In this document: piece by piece, positions 24,644 through 34,009 of the stretch
Position numbering within the stretch: the first letter of the stretch is position 1
How the letters are laid out: the number at the start of each line of letters is the position of its first letter
From: Streptomyces sannanensis
GTDB taxonomy: Bacteria > Actinomycetota > Actinomycetes > Streptomycetales > Streptomycetaceae
NCBI RefSeq assembly: GCF_039536205.1
Contig: NZ_BAAAYL010000001.1
Location: forward strand, 3,534,001 to 3,598,000
Direction of reading: 5' to 3'
Length of the DNA: 64,000 nt
The notes under the pieces: generated by a model
The model's input: only the letters and a program-made list of their open reading frames with translations
What the model was told of the DNA's origin: nothing
The model's database searches: none
Position numbers and translations under genes: made by a program

Positions 24644-25553
24644 CTACGGTGCCGGTACGAGCAGCTCCGCCTGGAGCTGTGGCGATACGACGGTCCCCCC
24701 CTGCGGTCTCAACGGCGATCGAGGAGGCGTCATTTCCGGTGTTCTGGAAGGCGAAGAGCGAGATCACGTCGCCGGCATTCAGCTGAGTGATCGTGGACAC
24801 CTCCTGGGAGACACCGTTGTCGTTGGCGTCCTGCTGGTCGAACGCGACGGCGGACCCGTTGACCGCGATGCCCAGGCCGCGGTCGCTTCCCGGAACTGGA
24901 GTCAATGACCAGAAAATCCTTGCCTTGAGGAGGTAGCGCCCTGCGGTCTTGACCACCAGAGTTGAGTTCGCCTGATCGAACATCCCGTCCGTGTCGTAGG
25001 CGGCACCATTGAAAGTAATCGTGTCCCCGCCGGGGCTCGGGATGGTCTGGTCTTCCGTGGCGAAGACACTCGCGCCGACATCGAGCGTTGTCCCGGCAGG
25101 CCCCGTGGGTCCTGTGGGGCCTGTGGGGCCCGTGGTGCCTGTCGGGCCGGCGGTACCCGGATTGCCCTGCGTGCCGGTCGGCCCCGTGGGTCCTGTGGGG
25201 CCTGTGGGGCCTGTCGGGCCGGCGGTACCCGGATTGCCCTGCGTGCCGGTCGGCCCCGTGGGTCCTGTGGGTCCAGTCGGGCCTGTGGGGCCCGTGGGAC
25301 CGTGCTTGCACTCGTCGTCGCCGTGGATCGGCAACTCGCGAGGGTGCTTCTCGTCGTCCGGGCACTTGTCGACTCCGCCGCCCACACGGTTCGACGCGCG
25401 CGCATGCTCGGTCATGCTCTGCGCCGCGGTTGCGGTCGGGCTGATCACCCCGGCGGCCAGGACAAGCGCGAGCGAGGCGATCATGCCGCTCTTCTTGAAC
25501 CGGACTCGGGCCAACGGTCCCAGCCGGGACGCCGTCCGGTGCTCAGGACTCAT
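24644..25553 (-). pseudogene. Secreted collagen-like (Gly-X-Y) protein, frameshifted in a homopolymer near the 3' end
   Basis: It begins [23 protein letters not shown] followed by a signal peptide ([22 protein letters not shown]). A short acidic region with two Cys comes next, then a collagen-like tract of (GPT)n broken by TQGNPGTA blocks in three similar 72-bp modules. A C-terminal beta-sandwich of the C1q/BclA-C type ends the protein ([28 protein letters not shown] ... [13 protein letters not shown]). At 24696-24702 there are seven Cs (seven Gs on the coding strand). As written, the frame runs on far into the pirin gene. With six it ends naturally as [17 protein letters not shown] at 24644. 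The ATG at 25553 has GAGGAG eight bases upstream. Confidence 0.75.
25098..25305 (-). repeat. Collagen-like coding repeat
   Basis: GPT triplets encoded by near-identical 9-bp units, interrupted by TQGNPGTA. The block around 25140-25212 is repeated almost exactly at 25212-25284, a period of about 72 bp, so copy number is likely variable. Confidence 0.85.
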
Positions 25554-25844
25554 GAATATGCTCCTCATCTCAACCGGTCTGATGGTTTTCTCCGACCCGG
25601 TCGTGAGCTTGACCCGTGCGCTGCCGACGGATCGCCGCGCCCTGTCGGGACACGCCGACTTATCAGTGCATCGGACCAAAGAGGCGCCTGGGTGGGGCCA
25701 TGTCGTCGGGCGCGCGCCGCAGCCCGCCTTCGTCACCCGCGCGGCCCTGTGCGCAGGACGGGCCGGGGGCGACGTCGGTGGCCTTCGTCACACGAAGGGA
25801 CCCGTGCACAGGGCTGGGGTCACCGCTCATGGTTGGGTGGGAGC

Positions 25845-26903
25845 GTGCAGACGCAGAAGCCGCTCCTACCCGACGCCGTGCGGCGTCTTGCCGCGTGGTG
25901 TGTCGTGGTGCTGCTCGTCGCGGGCGTGACAGCGCTCGGGGTATGGCTGTGCGGCACGTTCAGGACGGTGGTGACCCCGGTCCTGCTGGCCATCCTGGGG
26001 ACCGCGCTGCTCGGGCCCCTCTACCGGCGCATGGTCGCCATGCGCGTGCAGCCTTCCCTCGCCGCCGGCCTGACCTGCGTCGCGGTCATCGCGGTCGTCG
26101 GCGGGGCGATGTACATCGTGGTCAGCGCGCTCGTGCACAGCGGGGACCAGATCCTGGCGTCGCTCCGCCAGGTCTCCGAGGGGATCTCGGAGCATTTCGG
26201 TCCGGCCGGCACCTCCCTGCGCGATGTGGCGCGCAATGCGAAGGGCCTGTTGTCCAAGTTCGGGGCGACCGCCGCGTCCGGGGTGATCTCGGGCATCAGT
26301 GTCGTGGCCCAGATGATCGCCACCGCCGTGCTGGCGCTGCTGCTGATCTTTTTCTTTCTGCGGGATTCGCACAGGGTCGCGGGGGCGCTCAGGTCGATGG
26401 CGCCGCGCGGGGCGGGGGACACCGTCGAGGCCATGGCCCGGCGGGCCTTCGAGGCCGTCGAGGGCTTCATGCGGGGGACGACGTTCATCGCGCTGATCGA
26501 CGCGGTGCTGATCACCATCGGGCTGCTGGTCCTGCGGGTGCCGGGGGCGGTGGGCCTGGGCGCCCTGGTGTTCGTGGGGGCGTACATCCCCTATCTGGGC
26601 GCGTTCCTCTCCGGGGCAGTGGCGATTCTTGTCGCGCTCGCCGACCGGGGGTGGGTGATCGCGCTGTGGGCGCTGGGGGTGGTCATCGCCGTGCAGCTGT
26701 TCGAGGGGCATGTGCTGCAGCCGATGATCCAGAGCCGTACGGTCCAGATGCACCCGGCGGTGGTGCTGCTGGCGCTCACCGCCGGGGCGAGTGTGGCCGG
26801 GATTCTGGGGATGCTGCTGGCGGTGCCGGTGACGGCGGCTGCCTTCGGGGTGATGTCGGAGATCAGGTCGCGTTACGTCAGGGACGCCGGCGCCGGTTCG
26901 TAG
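25845..26903 (+). CDS. AI-2E/PurR-like family transporter (DUF20 permease)
   Basis: 352-residue polytopic membrane protein with about eight hydrophobic segments. The AI-2E family C-terminal signature is present: ALIDAVLITIGLLVLRVPGAVGLGALVFVGAYIPYLGAFLSGAVAIL, FEGHVLQPMIQSRTVQMHPAVVLLALTAGASVAGILGMLLAVPV. Family members are implicated in quorum-signal export or Na+/H+ exchange; the substrate is unknown. GTG at 25845 is chosen because the N-terminal helix follows directly; the ribosome site is weak. The 3' end overlaps the convergent phosphatase gene by 31 bp. Confidence 0.87.
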   Translation: MQTQKPLLPDAVRRLAAWCVVVLLVAGVTALGVWLCGTFRTVVTPVLLAILGTALLGPLYRRMVAMRVQPSLAAGLTCVAVIAVVGGAMYIVVSALVHSGDQILASLRQVSEGISEHFGPAGTSLRDVARNAKGLLSKFGATAASGVISGISVVAQMIATAVLALLLIFFFLRDSHRVAGALRSMAPRGAGDTVEAMARRAFEAVEGFMRGTTFIALIDAVLITIGLLVLRVPGAVGLGALVFVGAYIPYLGAFLSGAVAILVALADRGWVIALWALGVVIAVQLFEGHVLQPMIQSRTVQMHPAVVLLALTAGASVAGILGMLLAVPVTAAAFGVMSEIRSRYVRDAGAGS

Positions 26904-28960
26904 AGTTCGAACCAGATCGCCTTGCCCTCGCCGCGCGGGTCCACGCCCCATGTGTCGGCGAGGATGTCCATCAGCGGCAGGCCGCGTCCCGAGGAGGCCG
27001 TCTCGCCGGGGCGCCGCATGTGCGGGAGTTCGTCGCTGGGGTCGGTGACCTCGACACGGAGGCGCCGTTCACCGTGCTCGCCGGTGGCTTCGGCGACGAG
27101 CAGTGCGTCGCCGTCCGTGTGGACGAGCACATTGGTGACCAGCTCGGAGACCAACAGCACGGCCGAGTCGACCTGTTCCGCGTCGGCCCAGTCGTGCAGG
27201 AGTTCACGCAGCTGCCGCCGGGCGCCGGCGATCCGGTGGGGTTCGGCCTGGGCGATGGTCAGGGCGGTGCGCCGTACCGGTACGGGCCGGGCGTCCTCGG
27301 GGCCGCCACGGCGCATCAGCAGCACCGCGATGTCGTCCTGGCGGCGGTCGGCGAGCGGGCCGGTCGTGTGGTGCGAGGAGGGGCCGTGGACGGCCTGGAC
27401 GAGCGCGTCGGCGAGGGATTCCAGGTCTTCGTCCGGCGGGGCCTGCTCGAGGATCGTGCGGAGCCGGGCCCAGCCGGTGTCGAGGTCGTGTCCGCCGGTC
27501 TCGATGAGCCCGTCGGTGCAGATCATGATGGTCTCGCCCGGCTCCAGAGTGAGCCGGGTGGTCGGATAGTCGGTGTCGGCCTGGATGCCGAGGGGCAGTC
27601 CCCCCGCGGTGTGCCGGATGAGCACGGTCCCGTCGGCCATCCGTACGGCGGGTTCCGGGTGACCGGCGCGGGCGATGTCGAGGGTGCCGGTGGCGGGGTC
27701 GGCCTCGATGTAGAGGCAGGTGGCGAAGCGGGGAGCGTCCTCCTCGTCGTATGCCTCGGTGACGCCGTGGAGGAAGCGGGAGGCGCGGGAGAGCACCGCG
27801 TCGGGGCGGTGGCCCTCGCAGGCGTAGGCGCGCAGTGCGATGCGCAGTTGGCCCATCAGGCTCGCGGCGCGTACGTCGTGGCCCTGGACGTCGCCGATGA
27901 CGAGGGCGATCCGTCCGGACGGGAGCGGGATCATGTCGTACCAGTCGCCGCCGATCTCCAGCCCGCCGCCGGTCGGTACGTACCGCGCGGCGAGCACGAG
28001 GCCCGGGATCTCCGGACCGAGCGTCGGCATCATGGCGCGCTGCAGGCCGAGCGACAGTTCGCGTTCGGTCTCGGCGAGCCCGGCCCTGGCCAGGGCCTGT
28101 GCCAGCATCCGGGCGACGGTGGTGAGCACGGAGCGTTCGTCGGGGGTGAACGCGACGGGGTGGGCGAAGGCGGCCATCCAGGTGCCGATGGTGCGGCCGG
28201 CGACGATCAGCGGCAGGAAGGCCCAGGACTTCCGGTCGAAGCGCTGGGCGAGCGGCCAGGTGACCGGGTAGCGGCGGCGGTACTCGTCGGGGCCGGACAG
28301 ATAGATGGCCCGCCCGGTCCGTACGACCTCGGTGGCCGGATAGTCGGTGTCCAACGGCATGTCGGTGAAGGGGTCGTCGTCGCCGGGTGTGTGGCCGCAG
28401 TGGCCGGTGACCGTCAGCCGGTCGCCGTCGACGCCGAAGACGGCGAGGCCGTCCGGCGAGAAGCCGGGCATCGACAGGGACGCGGCGACGCGCAGCACCT
28501 CGGCGGTGGAGCGGGCCTCGGCGAGCGCCCGGCCCGCGTCGAGCAGGAATGCCTCACGGGAGCGGCGCCAGTCGCCGGTGACGGCGGCGCGGCCGGCGGT
28601 GGTGCCCGGCTGGGGTTCGGTGACCTCCTGGAGGGTGCCGACCAGGCTGTAGCCGGTGCCCTTGACGATCGGCTTGGAGCGGCTGCGTACGGTACGGACC
28701 ACCCGGCCGTCCCCGTCCATGATCCGCAGCCGGGCCTCGGCGAGGGTGTCCTCGGCGACGGCGAGGCTGACGATGCCGTCGATCTCGTTCCAGTCGACGG
28801 GGTGGAACCGGGAGCGTGCGGCCGCCTCGGTGAGGGTGGCGGGCTCGGCGGGCAGCCCGAGCAGCCGGGCGGCCTCCGCGTCGAGGGTGACGGTCCCGGA
28901 TGCGTTGTCCCAGCGCCACAGGCCGGTCGCTATCGCGGCCAGGACGTCCTCGGTGCGCAT
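26873..28960 (-). CDS. PAS-GAF-SpoIIE phosphatase with anti-sigma-type ATPase domain
   Basis: 695 residues. A PAS-like sensor (about 1-112) and GAF domain (about 125-310) precede a PP2C-type SpoIIE phosphatase (about 315-535: LQRAMMPTLGPEIPGLVLAARYVPTG, EIGGDWYDMIPL and IGDVQGHDVRAA with metal Asp residues, and CTDGLIETGG). A C-terminal HATPase_c_2 domain of the RsbW/SpoIIAB type follows (SAVLLVSELVTNVLVHTDGDAL; SSGRGLPLMDILADTWG). Proteins with both modules can phosphorylate and dephosphorylate STAS anti-anti-sigma factors. No sigma-factor partner lies nearby. Divergent from aspS; the 3' end overlaps the AI-2E gene. Confidence 0.93.
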   Translation of the reverse strand: MRTEDVLAAIATGLWRWDNASGTVTLDAEAARLLGLPAEPATLTEAAARSRFHPVDWNEIDGIVSLAVAEDTLAEARLRIMDGDGRVVRTVRSRSKPIVKGTGYSLVGTLQEVTEPQPGTTAGRAAVTGDWRRSREAFLLDAGRALAEARSTAEVLRVAASLSMPGFSPDGLAVFGVDGDRLTVTGHCGHTPGDDDPFTDMPLDTDYPATEVVRTGRAIYLSGPDEYRRRYPVTWPLAQRFDRKSWAFLPLIVAGRTIGTWMAAFAHPVAFTPDERSVLTTVARMLAQALARAGLAETERELSLGLQRAMMPTLGPEIPGLVLAARYVPTGGGLEIGGDWYDMIPLPSGRIALVIGDVQGHDVRAASLMGQLRIALRAYACEGHRPDAVLSRASRFLHGVTEAYDEEDAPRFATCLYIEADPATGTLDIARAGHPEPAVRMADGTVLIRHTAGGLPLGIQADTDYPTTRLTLEPGETIMICTDGLIETGGHDLDTGWARLRTILEQAPPDEDLESLADALVQAVHGPSSHHTTGPLADRRQDDIAVLLMRRGGPEDARPVPVRRTALTIAQAEPHRIAGARRQLRELLHDWADAEQVDSAVLLVSELVTNVLVHTDGDALLVAEATGEHGERRLRVEVTDPSDELPHMRRPGETASSGRGLPLMDILADTWGVDPRGEGKAIWFELYEPAPASLT

Positions 28961-29117
28961 TGTCCCCACTTTAGGCGGGTCCGTCTCACGGCTGGTCGCC
29001 GCCCTGGCCGTATCCGAGCGGTGCCGGGGCATGTATATGCCAAGAGCTTCTCGTGGGCCCGGGCGGTAACCTGGGGTGGTTGTGTCAACCGAAACCGCGA
29101 AGACTGGATGAACGACG

Positions 29118-30905
29118 ATGCATCGGTACAGGTCCCACACCTGCGGCGAGCTCCGCGCCTCTGACGTCGGCACCGACGTCCGGCTGAGCGGCTGGCTGCA
29201 CAATCGCCGAGACCTGGGCGGCATCCTCTTCATCGACCTGCGCGACCACTACGGCCTGGTGCAGCTCGTCGCCCGACCCGGCACCCCCGCCAACGAGGCG
29301 CTGAGCCACATCTCCAAGGAGACCGTCGTCCGTGTCGACGGCAAGGTCTCCGCCCGTGGCACCGAGAACGTCAACCCCGACCTGCCGACCGGCGAGATCG
29401 AGATCGAGGTCACCGACGTCGAGGTGCTGGGCGCGGCCGGTCAGCTGCCGTTCACCGTGAACACCGACGACGGCGTGAACGAGGAGCGCCGTCTGGAGTA
29501 CCGCTTCCTCGACCTGCGCCGCGAGCGCATGCACCGCAACATCATGCTGCGCACCGCCGTCATCTCCGCCATCCGGCACAAGATGACCGCGCTCGGCTTC
29601 AACGAGATGGCCACCCCGATCCTCACCGCGACCTCCCCCGAGGGCGCGCGCGACTTCCTGGTGCCGTCCCGCCTCAACCCCGGCAAGTTCTACGCGCTGC
29701 CGCAGGCCCCGCAGCAGTTCAAGCAGCTGCTGATGATCGCGGGCTTCGACCGCTACTTCCAGATCGCGCCCTGCTTCCGAGACGAGGACGCCCGCGCCGA
29801 CCGTTCGCCGGGCGAGTTCTACCAGCTCGACATCGAGATGTCCTTCGTCGAGCAGGAGGACGTCTTCCAGCCGGTCGAGAAGCTGATGACCGAGCTGTTC
29901 GAGGAGTTCGGCGGCGGCCGCCATGTCACCTCGCCGTTCCCGCGGATCCCGTTCCGCGAGGCGATGGTCAAGTACGGCTCCGACAAGCCGGACCTGCGCG
30001 CCCAGCTGGAACTGGTCGACATCACCGACGTCTTCGCCGAGTCGGAGTTCAAGGCCTTCGCGGGCAAGCACGTGCGCGCGCTGCCCGTGCCCGCCGTGCA
30101 GGACCAGCCGCGCAAGTTCTTCGACGGCCTCGGCGACTTCGCCGTCGAGCAGGGCGCCAAGGGCCTGGCCTGGGTGCGCGTCGGCGAGGACGCCTCGCTG
30201 ACCGGCCCGATCGCCAAGTTCCTCACCGAGGAGAACGTCAAGACGCTGACCGAGCGTCTGGGCCTCGCCGCCGGCCACGCCGTCTTCTTCGGCGCCGGCG
30301 AGTTCGACGAGGTCTCGAAGATCATGGGCGCGGTCCGTGTCGAGGCGGCCAAGCGTGCCGGCCACTTCGAGGAGAACGTCTTCCGCTTCTGCTGGATCGT
30401 CGACTTCCCGATGTTCGAGAAGGACGAGGAGACCGGCCGGATCGACTTCTCGCACAACCCCTTCTCGATGCCGCAGGGCGGCCTCGAGGCGCTCGACACC
30501 CAGGACCCGCTGGACATCCTGGCCTGGCAGTACGACATCGTCTGCAACGGTGTCGAGCTGTCCTCCGGTGCCATCCGGAACCACGAGCCGGAGGTCATGT
30601 ACCGCGCCTTCGAGATCGCGGGCTACGACAAGGAGACCGTGGAGAAGGAGTTCGCGGGCATGCTCCGCGCCTTCCACTTCGGCGCCCCGCCGCACGGTGG
30701 CATCGCCCCGGGTGTCGACCGCATCGTGATGCTCCTCGCCGACGAGCCGAACATCCGCGAGACGATCGCCTTCCCGCTCAACCAGAACGCTCAGGACCTC
30801 CTGATGGGCGCGCCGACGGAGATCGAGGACGCCCGCTGGAAGGAACTGCACATCGCCCCCTACAAGGGCGCGGCGAAGCCGACCCCGTACAAGCCGACGA
30901 AGTAG
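29118..30905 (+). CDS. aspS: Aspartate--tRNA ligase
   Basis: 595-residue class II aminoacyl-tRNA synthetase of the bacterial type. It has an N-terminal OB-fold anticodon domain ([43 protein letters not shown]), class II motif 2 ([17 protein letters not shown]), the bacterial GAD insertion (about residues 290-420), and motif 3 ([19 protein letters not shown]). Full length. Whether it also charges tRNA-Asn cannot be told here. It has its own terminator at 30924-30953. The start context is weak (GGATGAACGACG). Confidence 0.97.
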   Translation: MHRYRSHTCGELRASDVGTDVRLSGWLHNRRDLGGILFIDLRDHYGLVQLVARPGTPANEALSHISKETVVRVDGKVSARGTENVNPDLPTGEIEIEVTDVEVLGAAGQLPFTVNTDDGVNEERRLEYRFLDLRRERMHRNIMLRTAVISAIRHKMTALGFNEMATPILTATSPEGARDFLVPSRLNPGKFYALPQAPQQFKQLLMIAGFDRYFQIAPCFRDEDARADRSPGEFYQLDIEMSFVEQEDVFQPVEKLMTELFEEFGGGRHVTSPFPRIPFREAMVKYGSDKPDLRAQLELVDITDVFAESEFKAFAGKHVRALPVPAVQDQPRKFFDGLGDFAVEQGAKGLAWVRVGEDASLTGPIAKFLTEENVKTLTERLGLAAGHAVFFGAGEFDEVSKIMGAVRVEAAKRAGHFEENVFRFCWIVDFPMFEKDEETGRIDFSHNPFSMPQGGLEALDTQDPLDILAWQYDIVCNGVELSSGAIRNHEPEVMYRAFEIAGYDKETVEKEFAGMLRAFHFGAPPHGGIAPGVDRIVMLLADEPNIRETIAFPLNQNAQDLLMGAPTEIEDARWKELHIAPYKGAAKPTPYKPTK

Positions 30906-30923
30906 TCGCCGCAGTACGTGAAC

Positions 30924-30953
30924 GACGCCCCCGGTCATCCGACCGGGGGCGTC
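30924..30953 (+). terminator. aspS terminator
   Basis: Perfect 13-bp stem GACGCCCCCGGTC / GACCGGGGGCGTC with loop ATCC, 18 bp after the stop codon. Confidence 0.9.
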
Positions 30954-31006
30954 GGCGTATGCATGTTCACGCTGCTTCAGCGGTGAAGCAGAGCTACCTT
31001 GCACGC

Positions 31007-31234
31007 ATGGCCACCGTGCAGATCAGAAACCTGGATGACGCTGCCTACCGGATCCTGCGCCGACGAGCGGCAGCCGACGGCTGCTCCCTTCAGGCATACC
31101 TGAGGGCTCTGCTGGAAGACCTTGCCGCCCGGCCGACAGGCTCCGAGGCGATTGCCGCAGCTCGTGCACATGCGACGGCAGACGTATCCATGGAGGACAT
31201 CGTGGCCCTGCAACGCGCGAGCCGCGGTGAGTGA
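31007..31234 (+). CDS. FitA/VapB-like ribbon-helix-helix antitoxin, without an adjacent toxin
   Basis: 75 residues. MATVQIRNLDDAAYRILRRRAAADGCSLQAYLRALLEDLA is the N-terminal ribbon-helix-helix DNA-binding module of FitA-type antitoxins. A flexible toxin-binding tail follows (AAARAHATADVSMEDIVALQRASRGE). The matching PIN toxin usually starts at the antitoxin stop, but here only a short frame follows, stopping at 31252. TACCTT six bases before the ATG suggests a leaderless transcript. Convergent with the vapBC pair. It may be an orphan antitoxin left after toxin loss, or may act in trans. Confidence 0.75.
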   Translation: MATVQIRNLDDAAYRILRRRAAADGCSLQAYLRALLEDLAARPTGSEAIAAARAHATADVSMEDIVALQRASRGE

Positions 31235-31343
31235 TGTCATCCTGCGGCCCGGCGCGCCCTGATCGCTCGGTGCAGGGCTCGCGCCTCAGGTCGCTGTCCC
31301 GATCCCCAGCCCGTCGAGCACAGCGTGCATGTCGTGCCACGCC

Positions 31344-31775
31344 CTAGTGGTCCGGCAGGCTTTCGGTGCGGCGGATGTCCTTTTCCGTAACCTCGGGGAG
31401 GACCCGAGAAACCGTGGTGAAGTCGTTGTCCGCGTGCAACACGGTGAGGCCATGGTGCACGGCAGTGGCGCACAGCACGAGATCGACCGGGCCTGGCCCC
31501 CTGTGCTGGCCTTTCTGCGTGAGCTTGTACTGCCCGTGCTCGGACCAGCGCCACGCATCTTTCGGCACGGCCACACCTTCGAAGAGGGTGGTCAGCTCCT
31601 CTTCCATCTCGTCCCGGCGTGCGGGACTCTCCGCGGAGTACAGGTACTCGAGCCGGGTCGGTGCACAGATCTTGATCAGCCCAGCCTCGATGGGGCCGAT
31701 CCAGCGTGTTCGGACGTCCCAGTCCCGCAAGATCTGCCAGATACCCGATGTGTCGATCAGGTACGAGCCGATCAT
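31344..31775 (-). CDS. vapC: Type II toxin VapC, PIN-domain ribonuclease
   Basis: 143-residue PIN-domain toxin. The acidic metal site is complete: Asp8 (LIDTSG), Glu43 (RLEYLYS), Asp98 (VDLVLCATA), and Asp116/Asp118 (LHADNDF). VapC toxins cleave tRNA or rRNA and are neutralised by the cognate VapB. The start ATG overlaps the vapB stop by 4 bp (31772-31775), the standard coupled arrangement with antitoxin first. Confidence 0.92.
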   Translation of the reverse strand: MIGSYLIDTSGIWQILRDWDVRTRWIGPIEAGLIKICAPTRLEYLYSAESPARRDEMEEELTTLFEGVAVPKDAWRWSEHGQYKLTQKGQHRGPGPVDLVLCATAVHHGLTVLHADNDFTTVSRVLPEVTEKDIRRTESLPDH

Positions 31776-32002
31776 GCGTCACTCCGCTGGGCGGCCTTAC
31801 GGGCCTCGTAGGCACGGATGGCTGGGTCCAGCTCGCCCCGCTCGGCGCGGGCCGTCATCCGCTCCAGGGCCTCCAGCCGCTTCAGCCGCTGGACGACTTC
31901 CCGCAGTGCGGCGTTGACGGTGTCCTTCTTCGTCTTCGTCCCCAGCAGCCTCATGGCGTCGGCCAGCAGTTCCGGATTGACCTCGATGTTTGTAGCACTC
32001 AT
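31772..32002 (-). CDS. vapB: Type II antitoxin VapB
   Basis: 76 residues. The N-terminal DNA-binding half is SATNIEVNPELLADAMRLLGTKTKKDTVNAALREVVQRLKRLEALERM, with the TKKDTVNAALRE signature of the VapB/DUF2191 group. A C-terminal toxin-wrapping tail follows (ARAERGELDPAIRAYEARKAAQRSDA). ATG at 32002 has GGAGGT eight bases upstream. An inverted repeat at 32019-32044 is a likely autoregulatory operator. Confidence 0.9.
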   Translation of the reverse strand: MSATNIEVNPELLADAMRLLGTKTKKDTVNAALREVVQRLKRLEALERMTARAERGELDPAIRAYEARKAAQRSDA

Positions 32003-32018
32003 GTGTCCGACCTCCGTT

Positions 32019-32044
32019 GCACAAGGTGTGCAGACCCTTTGTGC
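32019..32044 (-). promoter_or_regulatory. Candidate vapBC operator
   Basis: GCACAAGG (32019-32026) and CCTTTGTGC (32036-32044) form an inverted repeat with one extra base, 17 bp upstream of vapB. This is the position expected for VapBC autoregulation. A TAGATA -10-like box lies just beyond. Confidence 0.5.
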
Positions 32045-32094
32045 GCTATCTACACGGTACTCCAGGCGCTGTCGGGAGCAGGAGGAAACAGAAG

Positions 32095-32124
32095 GGGCCG
32101 GGAACCTGACGGTTCCCGGCCCCT
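32095..32124 (-). terminator. metG terminator
   Basis: Perfect 13-bp stem GGGGCCGGGAACC / GGTTCCCGGCCCC with loop TGAC, 17 bp beyond the metG stop. Confidence 0.9.
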
Positions 32125-32140
32125 GGGTGGCTGTGCGCGC

Positions 32141-33859
32141 TTACTCCGCGCCGCCGAAGCGCTCCTTGTACGCCTCCAGGTCCTCCTCGGTGATCTTCGC
32201 GAAGAGCACCGGCGGGACCGTGAACGGCGTACCGGCCGGGACGGAGGACAGGGCGCGTGCCTCGTCCGCCGAGACCCAGACCGCCGTGTCGTTCTCCAGC
32301 GCGAAGGCGGAGCGCATGGCCTTCGCCGAGGCCGGGATGAAGGGCTCGGAGACCACCGAGTAGAGGTGGATGAGGTTCATCGCGGTGCGCAGCGTGAGGG
32401 CCGCGCCCTCCTGGTCGGTCTTGATCTCCAGCCAGGGGGCCTTCTCCTCCAGGTAGGAGTTGCCCGCGCTCCACAGCGCGCGCAGCGAGGCGGCCGCCTT
32501 GCGGAACTGCAGGGCGTCCATGTGGCCCTCGTACTCGGCGAGCAGACGGGCGACCTCCTCGCCCAGCTTCACCTCCGCCTCTCCGGCCTCCTTGCCCGCG
32601 GGCACGTTGTCGCCGAAGCGCTTGCGGGAGAAGGACAGGACGCGGTTGACGAAGTTGCCGAGGGTGTCGGCGAGGTCCTTGTTGACGGTCGCGGCGAAGT
32701 GCTCCCAGGTGAAGGAGACATCGTCGGACTCCGGGGAGTTCGACACCAGGAAGTAGCGCCAGTAGTCCGCGGGCAGCAGCTCCAGGGCGGCGTCGGTGAA
32801 GACACCGCGCTTCTGGGAGGTGGAGAACTTGCCGCCGTAGTAGTTCAGCCAGTTGAACGATTTGACGTAGTCGACCTTCTTCCACTTGTCGCGGGTGCCC
32901 AGCATCGTCGCCGGGAACATCACGGTGTGGAAGGGGACGTTGTCCTTGCCCATGAACTGGGTGTACCGGACGGTGGTGTCCGCGTCGTACCACCAGGACT
33001 TCCAGTCGCGGACCTCGCCGTCGGGGGCGGAGTCCGCCCACTCCTTGGTGGCGCCGAGGTACTCGATGGGGGCGTCGAACCAGACGTAGAAGACCTTGCC
33101 CTCGGCGGCCAGCTCGGGCCAGGTGTCGGCCGGGACCGGCACGCCCCAGTCCAGGTCGCGGGTGATCGCGCGGTCCTGGAGGCCCTCGTTGAGCCACTTG
33201 CGGGCGATCGAGTACGACAGCGTCGGCCAGTCCTTGCCGTGCTCCTCCACCCAGTTCTCGACTTCGCCGGCCAGCTTCGACTGGAGCAGGAAGAGGTGCT
33301 TGGTCTCGCGGACCTCCAGGTCCGTGCTGCCGCTGATCGCCGAGCGGGGGTTCACCAGGTCCGTGGGGTCCAGGGTGCGGGTGCAGTTCTCGCACTGGTC
33401 GCCGCGTGCCCGCTCGTAGCCGCAGTGCGGGCAGGTGCCCTCGATGTAGCGGTCGGGCAGGAAGCGGCCGTCGGTCACCGAGTAGACCTGGCGGATCGCC
33501 CGCTCCTCGATGAAGCCATTGGCCTTCAGCTCGCGCGCGACGGTCTGGGTGATCTCCACGTTCTGCTGCGAGGAGCTGCGGCCGAAGTGGTCGAAGGACA
33601 GGCCGAAGCCCTCGTAGATCGCCTTCTGCGCGTCGTGCTGCTCGGCGCAGTACTGGGCGACCGGCAGACCGGCCTCGTTGGCGGCCAGCTCGGCCGGGGT
33701 GCCGTGCTCGTCGGTGGCGCAGATGTACAGCACATCGTGGCCGCGCTGGCGCATGTACCTGGAGTACACGTCCGCCGGGAGCATGGACCCCACCATGTTG
33801 CCCAGGTGCTTGATCCCGTTGATGTACGGAAGGGCGCTGGTGATGAGGTGTCGAGCCAT
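32141..33859 (-). CDS. metG: Methionine--tRNA ligase
   Basis: 572-residue class I synthetase. The HIGH motif appears as HLGN (residues 18-21). A zinc knuckle with one CPHC and one CENC pair lies near residues 145-165. The KMSKS loop is KFSTSQKRG. The C-terminal anticodon-binding helices are complete ([15 protein letters not shown]). No fused C-terminal tRNA-binding EMAP domain, as is usual in actinobacteria. The ATG at 33859 follows GGGAGC. Confidence 0.96.
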   Translation of the reverse strand: MARHLITSALPYINGIKHLGNMVGSMLPADVYSRYMRQRGHDVLYICATDEHGTPAELAANEAGLPVAQYCAEQHDAQKAIYEGFGLSFDHFGRSSSQQNVEITQTVARELKANGFIEERAIRQVYSVTDGRFLPDRYIEGTCPHCGYERARGDQCENCTRTLDPTDLVNPRSAISGSTDLEVRETKHLFLLQSKLAGEVENWVEEHGKDWPTLSYSIARKWLNEGLQDRAITRDLDWGVPVPADTWPELAAEGKVFYVWFDAPIEYLGATKEWADSAPDGEVRDWKSWWYDADTTVRYTQFMGKDNVPFHTVMFPATMLGTRDKWKKVDYVKSFNWLNYYGGKFSTSQKRGVFTDAALELLPADYWRYFLVSNSPESDDVSFTWEHFAATVNKDLADTLGNFVNRVLSFSRKRFGDNVPAGKEAGEAEVKLGEEVARLLAEYEGHMDALQFRKAAASLRALWSAGNSYLEEKAPWLEIKTDQEGAALTLRTAMNLIHLYSVVSEPFIPASAKAMRSAFALENDTAVWVSADEARALSSVPAGTPFTVPPVLFAKITEEDLEAYKERFGGAE

Positions 33860-33936
33860 TGCAGGCTGCTCCCAAGTCGCTACGAGGAGTGAGAAATCCG
33901 TCTACGGAACGTCAATATCGTATCCGACGGGGTGGG

Positions 33937-33973
33937 AGCGCCCGTCCGGGATTTCAGGTCCTGGACGGGCGCC
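33937..33973 (-). terminator. Hairpin upstream of metG
   Basis: GCGCCCGTCC pairs with GGACGGGCGC around a 16-base loop. It may terminate leftward transcription coming from the vWA gene before metG. Confidence 0.55.
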
Positions 33974-34009
33974 CCTGATTACTTGACCCCTTTTTGGGCT
34001 TGGTTTTCC

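Noticed and set aside
23493..25736. Single 747-residue open frame on the minus strand covering the collagen-like gene and the antisense of pirin
   Set aside because: Only the part up to 24696 has meaningful protein content. Beyond the homopolymer it is the antisense of a well-supported pirin gene, so the long frame is explained by a frameshift.
25616..29164. An open frame of about 1180 codons on the plus strand
   Set aside because: It runs across the AI-2E gene in the wrong frame and antisense to the phosphatase gene. The composition is Gly/Arg/Ala-rich with no domains, a typical high-GC shadow frame.
31235..31343. Hidden PIN toxin after the FitA-like antitoxin
   Set aside because: All plus-strand frames stop quickly and lack the acidic PIN residues. 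A short minus frame ending RAWHDMHAVLDGLGIGTAT looked protein-like but has no context.
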